The notes under the pieces are model-generated. The model was not told the origin of the DNA. It did not search any database and saw nothing but the letters and a program-made list of their open reading frames with translations. A stretch of DNA of 64,000 nt. It comes from Sporosarcina jeotgali. Its GTDB lineage: Bacteria > Bacillota > Bacilli > Bacillales_A > Planococcaceae. A program made the translations under genes and the position numbers. Below, in pieces: positions 28,422-38,889 of the stretch (within the stretch, counting starts at the first letter, position 1; each line of letters begins with the position of its first letter). The stretch is taken from contig NZ_CP116341.1 of assembly GCF_033304595.1 (NCBI RefSeq), forward strand, positions 1,035,001 to 1,099,000, written 5' to 3'.

Positions 28422-28691
28422 TTGACAAGTGAAATGATCATTGCAGTTGCCGAGCGATCGGTATGGGTGATTTTAGTGACAGCAGGACCTCTTCTAATCG
28501 TTGCATTAGTGACCGGGTTAGCGGTAAGTATTTTTCAAGCAACAACTCAAATTCAAGAACAAACCCTTGCATTTGTGCCTAAAATTGTTGCGGTGCTTGT
28601 CGCCATCGTCTTTTTTGGGCCGTGGATGTTATCCAAAGTAACAGCGTATGCAGCTGATATTTTTGATAACTTATCACGGTATATAGGGTAG
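28422..28691 (+). CDS. fliQ: Flagellar export gate protein FliQ
   Basis: An 89-residue two-helix membrane protein with the FliQ motif (FQATTQIQEQTLAFVPKI). The start is TTG 28422, preceded by TAGGAGGGG. It lies 12 bp after fliP. Confidence 0.95.
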   Translation: MTSEMIIAVAERSVWVILVTAGPLLIVALVTGLAVSIFQATTQIQEQTLAFVPKIVAVLVAIVFFGPWMLSKVTAYAADIFDNLSRYIG

Positions 28692-28696
28692 CTCTA

Positions 28697-29473
28697 ATGG
28701 AAGCATTCATGCCGTTTGTTGCAGCCTATTTATTAGTTTTGACCAGGATTTCCGCATTTTTTGTAACACTGCCGTTATTTTCTTATCGGGCAATTCCTCC
28801 TGTAATGAGAATTGTATTTGCAGCGTTACTTGCTTGGGTGCTCGTATTTACGTTGAACGTACCTGATCTTGAAATCAATGGAGCTTATATCATGCTTGTG
28901 CTAAAAGAGGCATTGATTGGATTAACCATTGGGATTATTGCCTTCATCGTAATGGCGGCAATTCAAGTGGCAGGGGGTCTCATTGACTTTCAAATGGGAT
29001 TTGCCATCGCTAACGTTATTGACCCTCAAACGGGTACACAATCTCCTTTGATGGGACAGTTTTTCAACTCATTGGCTCTGCTGCTGCTTCTCGCAGTAAA
29101 TGGGCATCACGTTTTACTGGACGGAGTGTTTTATAGTTATCAGTTCCTTCCTATAGATCAGTTATGGCCATCATTCGGAAGTGAGCGAGTCGCTGAACAT
29201 GTTTTAAAAACGATGGCTGCTGTATTCGGAATTTCCTTTCAAATGGCCATACCTATTGTCGCCACATTGTTTCTTGTAGACTTAGCTCTTGGTATTACAG
29301 CTCGAACAGTGCCGCAGCTGAACATTTTCGTAATTGGTTTCCCGATAAAAATCGGGGTGGGATTCCTTGTACTCTTCATCATGGGGGGCGTCATTGTCGC
29401 GATGATGCAAAAGATATTTGAAGTGATGGCGGTTAGTATGAGGGACTTAATGGTGTTGTTAGGAGGGGGATAA
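28697..29473 (+). CDS. fliR: Flagellar export gate protein FliR
   Basis: A 258-residue polytopic protein (about six helices) completing the FliPQR gate, with the family motif GGLIDFQMGFAIANVIDPQ. It starts 5 bp after fliQ. Confidence 0.96.
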   Translation: MEAFMPFVAAYLLVLTRISAFFVTLPLFSYRAIPPVMRIVFAALLAWVLVFTLNVPDLEINGAYIMLVLKEALIGLTIGIIAFIVMAAIQVAGGLIDFQMGFAIANVIDPQTGTQSPLMGQFFNSLALLLLLAVNGHHVLLDGVFYSYQFLPIDQLWPSFGSERVAEHVLKTMAAVFGISFQMAIPIVATLFLVDLALGITARTVPQLNIFVIGFPIKIGVGFLVLFIMGGVIVAMMQKIFEVMAVSMRDLMVLLGGG

Positions 29474-29477
29474 GTAC

Positions 29478-30557
29478 ATGCTGCGCTTGGATCTTCAATT
29501 TTTTGCGGGGGAGAAAACTGAAAAAGCCACACCGAAAAAACGAGAAGACTCTCGAAAAAAAGGTCAAGTCTTAAAGAGTCAAGACGTGACCAGCGCCATT
29601 GTACTGCTTTCAGTATTCCTTTTTTTGTTTTTTGCAGCAGGATATATGAAAGATCATTTTTATAAGTTTTTCAAGGAAACATTTCATACATACATAATGA
29701 TGGGGAAGTTAGACATCGATCAGACGATGATGATTTACATGGAAGTGATCAAGGAAATGGCATTCATCATGCTTCCTGTCATGCTGATTGCGATGGTCGC
29801 AGCAATTGCGGGAAATCTGATACAGTTCGGATTGTTATTTACCGGAGAACCATTAAAATTCGATTTAAAAAAGATAGACCCGATGAAAGGCTTAAAACGT
29901 ATTTTTTCGATAAAAGCAATTGTTGAATTACTAAAATCGCTGTTAAAGATTTCGTTTATCGGCGGGGTCACATCAATTATCCTGTATTTAAATATTGATA
30001 AAGTATTGAATTTAGCTTTTAAAACACCGTCAGCGGTCATGAAGACTGTTGGTGAATTGGTTGCATTAATGGGAATAACGGCCTCTTTTGTACTTTTGTT
30101 CATTTCCATACTCGACTTTCTCTACCAGAAATTTGACTACGAAAAAAACTTGAAGATGTCCAAACAGGATATCAAAGATGAATATAAAAATTCAGAGGGT
30201 GACCCGCTGATCAAATCCAAGATCAAGCAGCGTCAGCGTGAAATGGCTATGCGAAGAATGATGCAAGAAGTTCCGCAGGCTGATGTAGTCATTACAAACC
30301 CGACGCACTATGCAATCGCGATAAAGTATACTGACGGAGAAATGGATGCCCCTGTTGTTGTTGCAAAAGGAGTAGATTTCATTGCCCAGAAGATTAAACT
30401 GATAGCAAAGGAGAACGATATTGTGACGGTCGAAAATCGGCCGCTTGCCCGTGCTCTTTATTCAGATACCGAGATTGGGGACCGGATTCCTGATCAATTT
30501 TTTAAAGCAGTTGCTGAAGTACTGGCGTATGTCTATCGGATTCAGCGCAAAATTTAA
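29478..30557 (+). CDS. flhB: Flagellar export switch protein FlhB
   Basis: Switches export from hook to filament substrates after autocleavage. The 359-residue product starts with a charged cytoplasmic segment (GEKTEKATPKKREDSRKKGQ), has four membrane helices, and has the autocleavage site NPTH at residues 274-277. Its C-terminal domain resembles the free tail protein at 1950-2231. ATG 29478 follows AGGAGGGGG. Confidence 0.97.
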   Translation: MLRLDLQFFAGEKTEKATPKKREDSRKKGQVLKSQDVTSAIVLLSVFLFLFFAAGYMKDHFYKFFKETFHTYIMMGKLDIDQTMMIYMEVIKEMAFIMLPVMLIAMVAAIAGNLIQFGLLFTGEPLKFDLKKIDPMKGLKRIFSIKAIVELLKSLLKISFIGGVTSIILYLNIDKVLNLAFKTPSAVMKTVGELVALMGITASFVLLFISILDFLYQKFDYEKNLKMSKQDIKDEYKNSEGDPLIKSKIKQRQREMAMRRMMQEVPQADVVITNPTHYAIAIKYTDGEMDAPVVVAKGVDFIAQKIKLIAKENDIVTVENRPLARALYSDTEIGDRIPDQFFKAVAEVLAYVYRIQRKI

Positions 30558-30582
30558 ATGAACGACAGAAAGTGGGGATGAC

Positions 30583-32616
30583 ATGCAGTTTAAAGATATC
30601 GGTGTACTCGCATCCGTAATTATGATTGTTGCGATGCTTGTCATTCCTTTGCCTCACTGGTTACTCAGTTTCCTGATTATCATTAATATCACACTCGCTC
30701 TGTTAGTGCTTCTGACAGCTATGAATATGCAAGAAGCTTTGCAGTTTTCAATCTTTCCTTCACTTCTCCTTTTACTGACACTCTTTCGTCTCGGTCTTAA
30801 CGTATCAACTACCCGTGCGATTTTGAGTGATGGAAGTGCAGGCGGGGTCGTTGACACGTTCGGTTCGTTCGTAACCGGCGGCAATGTCATAGTCGGACTT
30901 GTTGTATTCGTGATTTTGATCATTATTCAATTTATCGTTATTACAAAAGGGTCTGAGCGTGTTTCTGAAGTAGCCGCTCGATTTACATTGGATGCAATGC
31001 CAGGTAAGCAAATGAGTATTGACGCAGATTTGAATGCAGGAATGATTTCTGACACACAAGCACGAGAACGCCGAGAAAAAGTAAGTAATGAAGCGGACTT
31101 TTATGGTGCGATGGATGGTGCCACAAAGTTCGTTAAAGGAGATGCGATTGCTGGAATTATCATCGTTATGATCAACTTGCTCGTTGGTATGATCATCGGG
31201 GTTGTCCAGCTCGGTCTTCCGTTTGCAGAAGCCGCTTCTCAGTTTTCAAAACTGACGGTAGGTGACGGAATTGTATCTCAAATTCCAGCATTGCTTATTT
31301 CCACTGCAACTGGAATCGTGGTTACACGGGCTGCATCAGAAGGAAACTTAGGAACTGACATTACGAGTCAGTTGCTCGGTCAGCCGAAGCTATTATACGT
31401 AGCAGCGGCAACAATTCTCTTGCTGGGGCTAGCAACGCCCATCAATGACATTCTGACAATTCCAGTCGCAATCGCACTTGCTGTAAGTGCATTCATGATG
31501 TCACGCCCTAAAGACGAGGATCCCGATGAGTTACTCGAACTTGAGGAAAGCGAACAGACAGAAGGCTTGAAGAGTCCGGAAAACGTGGTCAATCTATTGA
31601 ATGTCGATCCCGTGGAGTTCGAATTCGGCTACGGACTCATTCCTCTGGTTGATGCCTCCCAAGGCGGGGACTTACTCGATCGGGTAGTTATGATTCGAAG
31701 ACAGCTTGCATTAGAACTGGGGCTGGTTATTCCTGTTGTTCGGATTCGTGACAATATCCAGCTCCAGCCGAATGAATACCGCATAAAAATTAAAGGCAGT
31801 GAAATGGCTAGAGGAGAGCTGCTGCTGGATCATTATTTAGCAATGAGTCCCGGCGGCGAGGATTCAATACCGGGTATAGACACGGTAGAACCTTCTTTCG
31901 GCCTTCCTGCAAAATGGATTACCGAGGAAGTCAAAGAGGATGCAGAAATTATGGGGTATACCGTAGTCGATCCTCCGAGTGTTGTCTCTACTCATTTGAC
32001 TGAAATTATTCGAGCGAATGCTGCAGATTTGATTGGCCGTCAAGAAACAAAACAGCTGATCGATCATGTGCATGAGTCTTATCCGATTCTTGTGGATGAA
32101 CTGACACCAACACCGCTTTCTGTCGGTGAAATTCAAAAAGTACTGGCTAAACTGTTAAGTGAGCATGTGTCTATTCGAAACTTGCCAATTATCTTTGAAA
32201 CTCTTGCAGATTCTTCAAAGTACACGTCTGACGTGGATCTGCTGACAGAGTATTCCAGACAGTCATTAGCCCGTCAAATTACAGAACAATATACACCTCA
32301 AGGACAAGCGTTAAAAGTCATGACGGTTTCTGGAAAGGTTGAAAAAATGATTGCAGATAGTGTTCAGCAGACAGAACAGGGGAATTATTTAACCATTGAT
32401 CCTCAAAACTCGCAAGCTATTTTAGAATCGATTGCGAGCGAAGTGGAACGCGTTGCACTGCTTGACCAATCGCCAGTTATTCTCTGTTCGCCTGCTGTCA
32501 GAATGTACTTGAGACAAATTACGGAACGCTATTTCCCGCAAATCCCAATCTTGTCTTATAATGAGTTGGAAGCATCTGTGGAAGTACAGAGTGTAGGGGT
32601 GGTGGATGTCGCATGA
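30583..32616 (+). CDS. flhA: Flagellar export gate protein FlhA
   Basis: Largest export-gate subunit; docks FliI, FliH and chaperones. The 677-residue product has about eight N-terminal membrane helices, the conserved FHIPEP region (MPGKQMSIDADLNAGMI) and a large cytoplasmic domain. It overlaps flhF by 4 bp (ATGA). Confidence 0.97.
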   Translation: MQFKDIGVLASVIMIVAMLVIPLPHWLLSFLIIINITLALLVLLTAMNMQEALQFSIFPSLLLLLTLFRLGLNVSTTRAILSDGSAGGVVDTFGSFVTGGNVIVGLVVFVILIIIQFIVITKGSERVSEVAARFTLDAMPGKQMSIDADLNAGMISDTQARERREKVSNEADFYGAMDGATKFVKGDAIAGIIIVMINLLVGMIIGVVQLGLPFAEAASQFSKLTVGDGIVSQIPALLISTATGIVVTRAASEGNLGTDITSQLLGQPKLLYVAAATILLLGLATPINDILTIPVAIALAVSAFMMSRPKDEDPDELLELEESEQTEGLKSPENVVNLLNVDPVEFEFGYGLIPLVDASQGGDLLDRVVMIRRQLALELGLVIPVVRIRDNIQLQPNEYRIKIKGSEMARGELLLDHYLAMSPGGEDSIPGIDTVEPSFGLPAKWITEEVKEDAEIMGYTVVDPPSVVSTHLTEIIRANAADLIGRQETKQLIDHVHESYPILVDELTPTPLSVGEIQKVLAKLLSEHVSIRNLPIIFETLADSSKYTSDVDLLTEYSRQSLARQITEQYTPQGQALKVMTVSGKVEKMIADSVQQTEQGNYLTIDPQNSQAILESIASEVERVALLDQSPVILCSPAVRMYLRQITERYFPQIPILSYNELEASVEVQSVGVVDVA

Positions 32617-33731
32617 AGATGAAAAAGTATACAGCAGATACTATGGTCCAAGCGATGGAAAAAGTCCGTCAAGACTTTGGTGAGGATTCAGTAATACTAA
32701 GTTCCACCATTGTTCAGTCAAAAGGGTTTCTAGGACTATTTAAAAAGAAGAGCGTGGAAGTCGTTGCAGGATATGATGAACCAATCTTAATCATAGAAAA
32801 ACCAGAACCGTCTTTTAGTACACAACAAAAGCCGGATCTTTCGCAAGATGCAGTGATCCATGAATTGAAAAAAGAAATGAAAGAAATGAAACAGCTTCTT
32901 AAGACCAATCATGCTCCACTGGAATTTAACCAATACCCTGAAGAAATGCAGGCACTGTTGACAAGATTGAGTGCTCAAGAGCTGAACAATGAAACCATCC
33001 AAAAGATTGCAAGTGAGATTTTTGCGCGCATGAAAGCTGAAAAAGTGGACTATACAGTTGATGAACAGAAGAAAATCGCCCGTGAAATTTTGAAGGAAGA
33101 ACTGGCAGATTTACCGTTCGGAGGCGTTCATTTTAAAAAGAAGTATGTGAATGTCCTTGGCCCGACCGGTGTCGGCAAAACGACGACAATCGCCAAAATT
33201 GCTGCGCGTTCTCTTATTGAAAATAAGCGTAAAGTAGGATTCATAACGACAGATACGTATAGAATCGCTGCAATCGAACAATTACGCACCTATGCGAATC
33301 TGCTTCAAGCACCTGTTGAAGTTGTCTATAATGAAGCCGACTTTAATAAGTCTCTGGAAAGCTTGGCTGCAAAAGATGTTGTGTTCATCGACACAGCCGG
33401 CAGGAATTATAAAGAGAAGAAATTTGTAGATGACTTGAAGCAGCTCATCGATTTTGAACTGGAAATGGAATCTTATTTAGTCCTTTCTACTACTACGAAA
33501 GAGTCTGATATGCGGTCCATCGTTGACCAATTTCTTGAATTTCCGATTTCCCAATTTATTTTTACTAAATTGGATGAAACAGAAACTATCGGGCCTGTCA
33601 TTAATTTGCTGAAAGATTACAATATGGGAATCGCGTACGTGACAGATGGACAAGAAGTGCCTGAAGACTTGGAAGAGGCCACGGTTGAAAAGATATTGAC
33701 TCTCTTACTTGAGGAGGGGGCACATGCGTGA
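32613..33731 (+). CDS. flhF: Flagellar placement GTPase FlhF
   Basis: SRP-family GTPase that sets flagellar position and number. The 372-residue product has a basic N-terminal domain (MKMKKYTADTMVQAMEKVRQ), a linker, and an NG domain with G1 GPTGVGKTT near residue 184, DTAGRNYKE and FTKLDET. It overlaps flhG by 8 bp. Confidence 0.96.
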   Translation: MKMKKYTADTMVQAMEKVRQDFGEDSVILSSTIVQSKGFLGLFKKKSVEVVAGYDEPILIIEKPEPSFSTQQKPDLSQDAVIHELKKEMKEMKQLLKTNHAPLEFNQYPEEMQALLTRLSAQELNNETIQKIASEIFARMKAEKVDYTVDEQKKIAREILKEELADLPFGGVHFKKKYVNVLGPTGVGKTTTIAKIAARSLIENKRKVGFITTDTYRIAAIEQLRTYANLLQAPVEVVYNEADFNKSLESLAAKDVVFIDTAGRNYKEKKFVDDLKQLIDFELEMESYLVLSTTTKESDMRSIVDQFLEFPISQFIFTKLDETETIGPVINLLKDYNMGIAYVTDGQEVPEDLEEATVEKILTLLLEEGAHA

Positions 33732-34590
33732 TCAGGCAGAGGCGTTACGATTGAAGATGATGAAAGAGGAAGGAACGGCAGCCCGTTCCATCGCTGTGAT
33801 AAGCGGTAAAGGCGGCGTTGGAAAAACAAATTTCACAACGAACTTTGCCAGCAGTCTGCTTGCTCAAGGAAAAAGTGTCATCATCGTAGACATGGATATC
33901 GGTATGGGCAATGTCCATATCTTACTAGGCGCATCAGCACCCTATGGATTGAAAGAATATTTAACGGGTGACCGCACTTTGGAAGAAGTCATAACAGTAA
34001 GTCCAGACGGGTTAAGTTTCATTTCTGGCGGATCTGGTTTAGAAACGGTTCTGGAATGGACAGATGGACGTTTTGAACGGCTTATTCAAGCTTTTGAAGC
34101 ACTTCAACAGCAGTTTGATTATATTTTGTTCGATATGGGAGCCGGCGCTTCCGAAAGTGCCATTGAACTAATTGTTGCAGTAGATGAAATCATCGTCATT
34201 GCGACATCCGAGCCGACATCGATTACAGATGCCTATTCGATGATGAAATTCATTTGTTTAAGAGATCCTGAAAAGAAGTTCTTCATTGTGAATAATCGAG
34301 TACAGCCTAAAGAAGACGGAAATGAGGCCGTCACCCGTTTGCAGTTTGCAATGAGAAAGTTTTTAAACAAAGAAACTGCACTGCTAGGGACGCTTCCAGA
34401 AGATTCAGCCGTCCATAAATCGGTTGTTGCACAGCAGCCTTTCACAAAGCTTTATCCGAATGCTCCAATTTCTCGAAGAATGAATGCGATTGCCGCTAAC
34501 TATATTTCATCAGGAACCGATATAGATAGTAAAGAAGGCAGTACGTTTCTTGGACAACTCAAAAAAATATTTGCGAGGGGACGGGGATGA
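33724..34590 (+). CDS. flhG: MinD-like ATPase FlhG (YlxH)
   Basis: Partner of FlhF that activates its GTPase and limits flagellar number. The 288-residue product has the deviant Walker A GKGGVGKTN near residue 28, the MinD switch motifs (VDMDIGMGNVHILLG, DYILFDMGAGASE), and an N-terminal Gln-containing FlhF-activating peptide (RDQAEALRLKM). GAGGAGGGGG precedes ATG 33724. Confidence 0.95.
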   Translation: MRDQAEALRLKMMKEEGTAARSIAVISGKGGVGKTNFTTNFASSLLAQGKSVIIVDMDIGMGNVHILLGASAPYGLKEYLTGDRTLEEVITVSPDGLSFISGGSGLETVLEWTDGRFERLIQAFEALQQQFDYILFDMGAGASESAIELIVAVDEIIVIATSEPTSITDAYSMMKFICLRDPEKKFFIVNNRVQPKEDGNEAVTRLQFAMRKFLNKETALLGTLPEDSAVHKSVVAQQPFTKLYPNAPISRRMNAIAANYISSGTDIDSKEGSTFLGQLKKIFARGRG

Positions 34591-35717
34591 CTTTGGACGT
34601 GAATGTTTCCAAGAGGGTACTGATTGCAGATGACTCTGCATTTATGCGTAAATTGATATCTGAAATTATCTCATCTCATCCCTCTCTAGAGGTAGTCGAT
34701 ACGGCAAGAAATGGACAGGAAGCAGTCGACAAAGCTCGTCTATTAAAGCCGGATGTGATGACACTTGATATTGAAATGCCAGTCTTAGATGGTTTAGGGG
34801 CACTTCAACTTATTATGAAAGACAACCCGCTGCCGGTCGTTATGCTGTCGAGCACAACGAAAGAAGGCGCTGAAAATACCATACGTGCTATGGAATATGG
34901 AGCAGTTGACTTCATTACAAAGCCTGGCGGTGCAATTTCACTGAACTTACGTGATAGTGAGAAGGTCATTATTGAAAAAGTACTGGATGCATCAAAAATC
35001 GATATGTTGAAAATTTTCCCCCGCAGAGCGGCTGCAGCACCATCTATACCTTCTGTGACAACAACTGGAACAAAATTGACGAGTTCATCTAAACGTTCAA
35101 TTGTCCCTCCTACTGAAGGAGCACTCCCACGCTCTGCGGTAAAGCAATTCATGGTTATAGGTACATCGACAGGGGGTCCAAGAGCCCTTCAACAAGTGCT
35201 TGTCTCACTTCCGAAAGACATCGGTGTACCGATACTTATCGTTCAGCACATGCCTGCTGGCTTTACGAAATCACTTGCGGATCGATTAAACAGTTTGTGT
35301 GAAATTTCAGTGAAAGAAGCTGAAAATGGAGAGCTTATTGAGAAAAATACAGCGTATATTGCTCCGGGCGGAAAGCATTTGAAAGTAGCTCGTGTAGGTG
35401 TAAGTTATGCCATACGCCTGGATGATCAAGATGCTCCGCGAATGGGCCACCGCCCCGCCGTAGATGTATTACTTGAGTCAGTTTCAGAGTTACCTGAACT
35501 GCAATTTGCAACCGCCATTATGACAGGAATGGGTCACGATGGTCTGCAGGGGATGAAAATACTGAAAGAAAAATGCAAGGTGTTTACGATCGCTGAGTCA
35601 GAAGAAACGGCCGTCGTATACGGCATGCCCAGAGCCATTCAAGAAGCGGGACTGGCGGACATATCAGCAAATGTACAAGATATCGGTAAGTTACTTACAG
35701 AACATGTAAAGTACTAA
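34587..35717 (+). CDS. cheB: Chemotaxis protein-glutamate methylesterase CheB
   Basis: Demethylates and deamidates chemoreceptors for adaptation. The 376-residue product has an N-terminal receiver domain (ADDSAFMRKL; phosphoacceptor Asp61 in TLDIEMPVLDG) and a C-terminal esterase domain with catalytic Ser (GTSTGGPRALQ), His (VQHMPAGFTKSLADRLN) and Asp (TGMGHDGLQGM). It overlaps flhG by 4 bp. Confidence 0.97.
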   Translation: MTLDVNVSKRVLIADDSAFMRKLISEIISSHPSLEVVDTARNGQEAVDKARLLKPDVMTLDIEMPVLDGLGALQLIMKDNPLPVVMLSSTTKEGAENTIRAMEYGAVDFITKPGGAISLNLRDSEKVIIEKVLDASKIDMLKIFPRRAAAAPSIPSVTTTGTKLTSSSKRSIVPPTEGALPRSAVKQFMVIGTSTGGPRALQQVLVSLPKDIGVPILIVQHMPAGFTKSLADRLNSLCEISVKEAENGELIEKNTAYIAPGGKHLKVARVGVSYAIRLDDQDAPRMGHRPAVDVLLESVSELPELQFATAIMTGMGHDGLQGMKILKEKCKVFTIAESEETAVVYGMPRAIQEAGLADISANVQDIGKLLTEHVKY

Positions 35718-35729
35718 GGAGGCTTTTTG

Positions 35730-37775
35730 ATGGATACAAATCAGTATTTGGAAATGTTCCTGGAAGAGAGTAAAGAACATCTCCAGGCGTGTAATGAACA
35801 ACTGCTAGAACTTGAAAAAAATCCTGATGATCTTGCGATTGTCAACGAGATATTCAGAGCCGCGCATACCCTTAAAGGGATGTCTGCAACTATGGGCTAT
35901 GAAGATATTGCCAATTTGACACATAAGATGGAAAACGTACTTGATGCAATCCGGAATGCTAAAATCCGGGTTACTTCTGAAATTTTAGATGTCGTGTTTG
36001 AGTCTTCTGATGCGCTGGAAGAGATGGTTATCGATATCGAACAAGGCGGAAGCGGGAAAAAAGATGTTGAGAAATTAGTGACGATGCTAAACCAGATTGA
36101 AGCTGGGAAGTCCCCGCTTGAAGCTGTTCATGAAAAAATGGAAGAGGTACAAACTGCAGATGATTCAGAAGGTCTCGTTTACGATGACTTTGAACAAACT
36201 GTAGTTTCACAGTCTATTGAACAAGGTTTTCATGCATTCGAACTAAAAGTCATTCTTCGTGATGACTGTTTGCTTAAAGCGGCGCGTGTGTTTATGGTGT
36301 TTGAGATTCTTGAAAAAGCAGGGGAAATCATTAAGACATACCCGACTGTTGAGCGATTGGAAAATGAAGAATTCGACAATCAATTTACTGTTGTGATTGT
36401 CACAAAAGAAGATGCAGACGAGCTGCAAGCGAAAGTTCAGAAAGTATCCGAACTTGAAAAAGCTGAAATCCGTCCGGTGCAATTTCAGTCAGCTGCTATT
36501 GAAACTGCGGCTACAACTGAAGCAGCTATTACTCCTCCTGTTAGTGAGACTGCAAAACAGCCGGCAAAAAAAGAGCCGGCTAAAACAGAAAATGGAGCAG
36601 CGAAACGTTCAACTAATGCCCATTCTGCGAATAAGACGATCCGCGTCAATATTGACCGGCTGGATGTCCTGATGAATCTATTCGAAGAATTGGTCATTGA
36701 CAGAGGGCGTCTCCAATCCATCGCAGCAGAGTTGCAAAATGCAGAACTGAATGAAACGACTGAGCGCATGACGAGGATTTCAGGAGACCTGCAAAATATC
36801 ATTCTCAATATGCGAATGGTTCCTGTAGAGACTGTTTTCAATCGTTTCCCTAAAATGGTCCGTCAGTTAGCACGCGACCTTGATAAAAAAATAAATTTAG
36901 AGATCATCGGTGCAGAAACAGAATTAGACCGTACTGTAATTGATGAAATTGGTGATCCGCTGGTTCATCTAATTCGAAATGCTTTAGATCATGGAGTGGA
37001 AAGCCCTGCAGAACGTATTGCGGCAGGTAAACCTGAAGAAGGAACAGTAACGCTGCGTGCCTATCATTCCGGGAATCATGTGTTCATCGAATTAGAAGAT
37101 GATGGTGCGGGAGTGAATCGTGCCCGTGTTCTTAAGAAGGCAATTGAGCGCGATATTGTTACCGAAGAGATTGCAGAGACCTTGACAGATAAGCAAGTCG
37201 CAGAACTTATTTTGTCATCAGGCTTTTCAACTGCTGAAAAACTGACGGACGTTTCTGGTCGCGGTGTAGGTCTGGACGTTGTGAAAAGTACGATTGAATC
37301 ACTTGGCGGTCACATTTCAATTGAGTCTAAAGAAGGTCAAGGTTCGTTATTCCAAGTACAGCTGCCACTAACACTTTCGATCATTTCAGTTATGCTTGTA
37401 CAAATGCAAAAAGAAATCTTTGCTGTTCCGCTGTCATCCATTATTGAAACAGCGATCATTCAAAATGCTGATATTTTGAATGCGCACAACCAGCGCGTCA
37501 TCGATTTCCGAGGTAAAATTGTTCCGCTTGTGGATCTTCGTGAGATTTTCGATACAGGACTTCCTGAAGAACCTGAAGAGTTGAAGTCAGTCGTAATTGT
37601 TCGTAAAGGTGAGAACTTGGCTGCATTAGTCGTTGACTCATTTATCGGTCAACAAGAAATTGTACTGAAATCACTCGGTAACTACTTACAGAGCGTTTTC
37701 GCACTATCAGGTGCTACAATCCTAGGAAACGGTCAAGTTGCACTTATTGTAGACTGCAACGCGCTCATTAAATAA
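35730..37775 (+). CDS. cheA: Chemotaxis histidine kinase CheA
   Basis: Receptor-coupled kinase that phosphorylates CheY and CheB. The 681-residue product has an Hpt domain with His46 (FRAAHTLKGMSATMG), a P2 response-regulator-binding domain, an Ala/Pro/Lys-rich linker, a dimerisation domain (VNIDRLDVLMNLFEELVI), an HATPase (NALDHGVESPAER, GRGVGLDVVKSTIE) and a C-terminal CheW-like domain. AAGGAGG sets ATG 35730. Confidence 0.97.
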   Translation: MDTNQYLEMFLEESKEHLQACNEQLLELEKNPDDLAIVNEIFRAAHTLKGMSATMGYEDIANLTHKMENVLDAIRNAKIRVTSEILDVVFESSDALEEMVIDIEQGGSGKKDVEKLVTMLNQIEAGKSPLEAVHEKMEEVQTADDSEGLVYDDFEQTVVSQSIEQGFHAFELKVILRDDCLLKAARVFMVFEILEKAGEIIKTYPTVERLENEEFDNQFTVVIVTKEDADELQAKVQKVSELEKAEIRPVQFQSAAIETAATTEAAITPPVSETAKQPAKKEPAKTENGAAKRSTNAHSANKTIRVNIDRLDVLMNLFEELVIDRGRLQSIAAELQNAELNETTERMTRISGDLQNIILNMRMVPVETVFNRFPKMVRQLARDLDKKINLEIIGAETELDRTVIDEIGDPLVHLIRNALDHGVESPAERIAAGKPEEGTVTLRAYHSGNHVFIELEDDGAGVNRARVLKKAIERDIVTEEIAETLTDKQVAELILSSGFSTAEKLTDVSGRGVGLDVVKSTIESLGGHISIESKEGQGSLFQVQLPLTLSIISVMLVQMQKEIFAVPLSSIIETAIIQNADILNAHNQRVIDFRGKIVPLVDLREIFDTGLPEEPEELKSVVIVRKGENLAALVVDSFIGQQEIVLKSLGNYLQSVFALSGATILGNGQVALIVDCNALIK

Positions 37776-37792
37776 GTGGGAGGGGAAATCCA

Positions 37793-38266
37793 ATGACAAC
37801 AGAAGTAGAAAATAAAGTAATGAAAACGATTGTTTTTCAATTGCTTGATAAAGAATATGCTATCGAAGTGGACGTCGTTCAGTCCATTGAAAAGTTATTA
37901 CTCATGACCATTACGCGAATTCCGGGCGTACCTTCGTATGTTAAAGGGGTTATTAATCTCCGTGGAATGGTGACACCTATCGTTGATTTGAGAAATCGTT
38001 TTGACTTGCCTGAAATGGAGTATAATGACAACACACGCATTATTATTGTCAATCTTGAAAACTTCGATGTTGGTCTTATTGTAGACGATGCAAACGATGT
38101 AATTGATATTCCCGCCAACGCGCTTGAATCACAGCCAGAAGTCGTCGGTTCAGTAGAATCTGAATTTGTAGCAGGAGTTGCGAAAATTGAGAAGCGGCTG
38201 CTCGTAATGCTCAATTTGGACAATGTGCTGCGTCCAATTAGAAACGTGAATGCAGATGAAAACTGA
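37793..38266 (+). CDS. cheW: Chemotaxis coupling protein CheW
   Basis: Bridges chemoreceptors to CheA. The 157-residue single-domain protein has the signature GVINLRGMVTPIVDLRNRF. GGGAGGGGA precedes ATG 37793. Its end overlaps cheC. Confidence 0.95.
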   Translation: MTTEVENKVMKTIVFQLLDKEYAIEVDVVQSIEKLLLMTITRIPGVPSYVKGVINLRGMVTPIVDLRNRFDLPEMEYNDNTRIIIVNLENFDVGLIVDDANDVIDIPANALESQPEVVGSVESEFVAGVAKIEKRLLVMLNLDNVLRPIRNVNADEN

Positions 38267-38888
38267 ACTTAACATTTCAGATATGCATTTAGATGTCCTT
38301 AAAGAAATTGGCAACATTGGTGCAGCTCATGCGGCAACCTCTCTTTCTGAATTACTTCAGCGTAAAATCGATATGCATGTCCCGAAAGTAGCACTTGTTT
38401 CATTTGATGACATGTTCGAACTTGCGGGAGGCAGTGAAAATGTTGTCGTAGGGATTTTCTTAAGGATTGAGGGTGACCTGTCCGGAAGCATGTTCTTTGT
38501 ACTTCCAATCGATTCTGCCAACCGTTTCATACGGCGTTTAATTGGAGATCCGCATTTTGACTTTTTAACTCCAGAGTCAATTGGTGAAATTGGAGTCTCT
38601 GCTATGCAAGAATTAGGCAATATTTTGTCAGGCTCTTACTTGTCTGCTTTGTCTGATTTCACTGGACTGAAAATTTTCCCTACAGTCCCTTCGCTAAGTG
38701 TGGATATGGTTGGCGCAATCGTAAGCTTCGGCCTAATCGAAGTGTCACACTATAGCGACGAGGTCATTGTTATCGATACGAAAATTATTGAAGAAGATGG
38801 AAATGATAAGAGTGTAGATGGGCACTTCTTTTTACTACCGGATCCACCTTCATATATCACAATCTTCAAATCACTAGGTGTGATGTAA
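38250..38888 (+). CDS. cheC: CheY-P phosphatase CheC
   Basis: Dephosphorylates CheY-P and controls CheD. The 212-residue product has both active-site motifs: DVLKEIGN near the N-terminus and SAMQELGN in the second half. The start is ATG 38250 or 38256, inside the end of cheW, with no clear ribosome-binding site, so coupled translation is likely. Confidence 0.94.
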   Translation: MQMKTELNISDMHLDVLKEIGNIGAAHAATSLSELLQRKIDMHVPKVALVSFDDMFELAGGSENVVVGIFLRIEGDLSGSMFFVLPIDSANRFIRRLIGDPHFDFLTPESIGEIGVSAMQELGNILSGSYLSALSDFTGLKIFPTVPSLSVDMVGAIVSFGLIEVSHYSDEVIVIDTKIIEEDGNDKSVDGHFFLLPDPPSYITIFKSLGVM

Positions 38889-38889
38889 T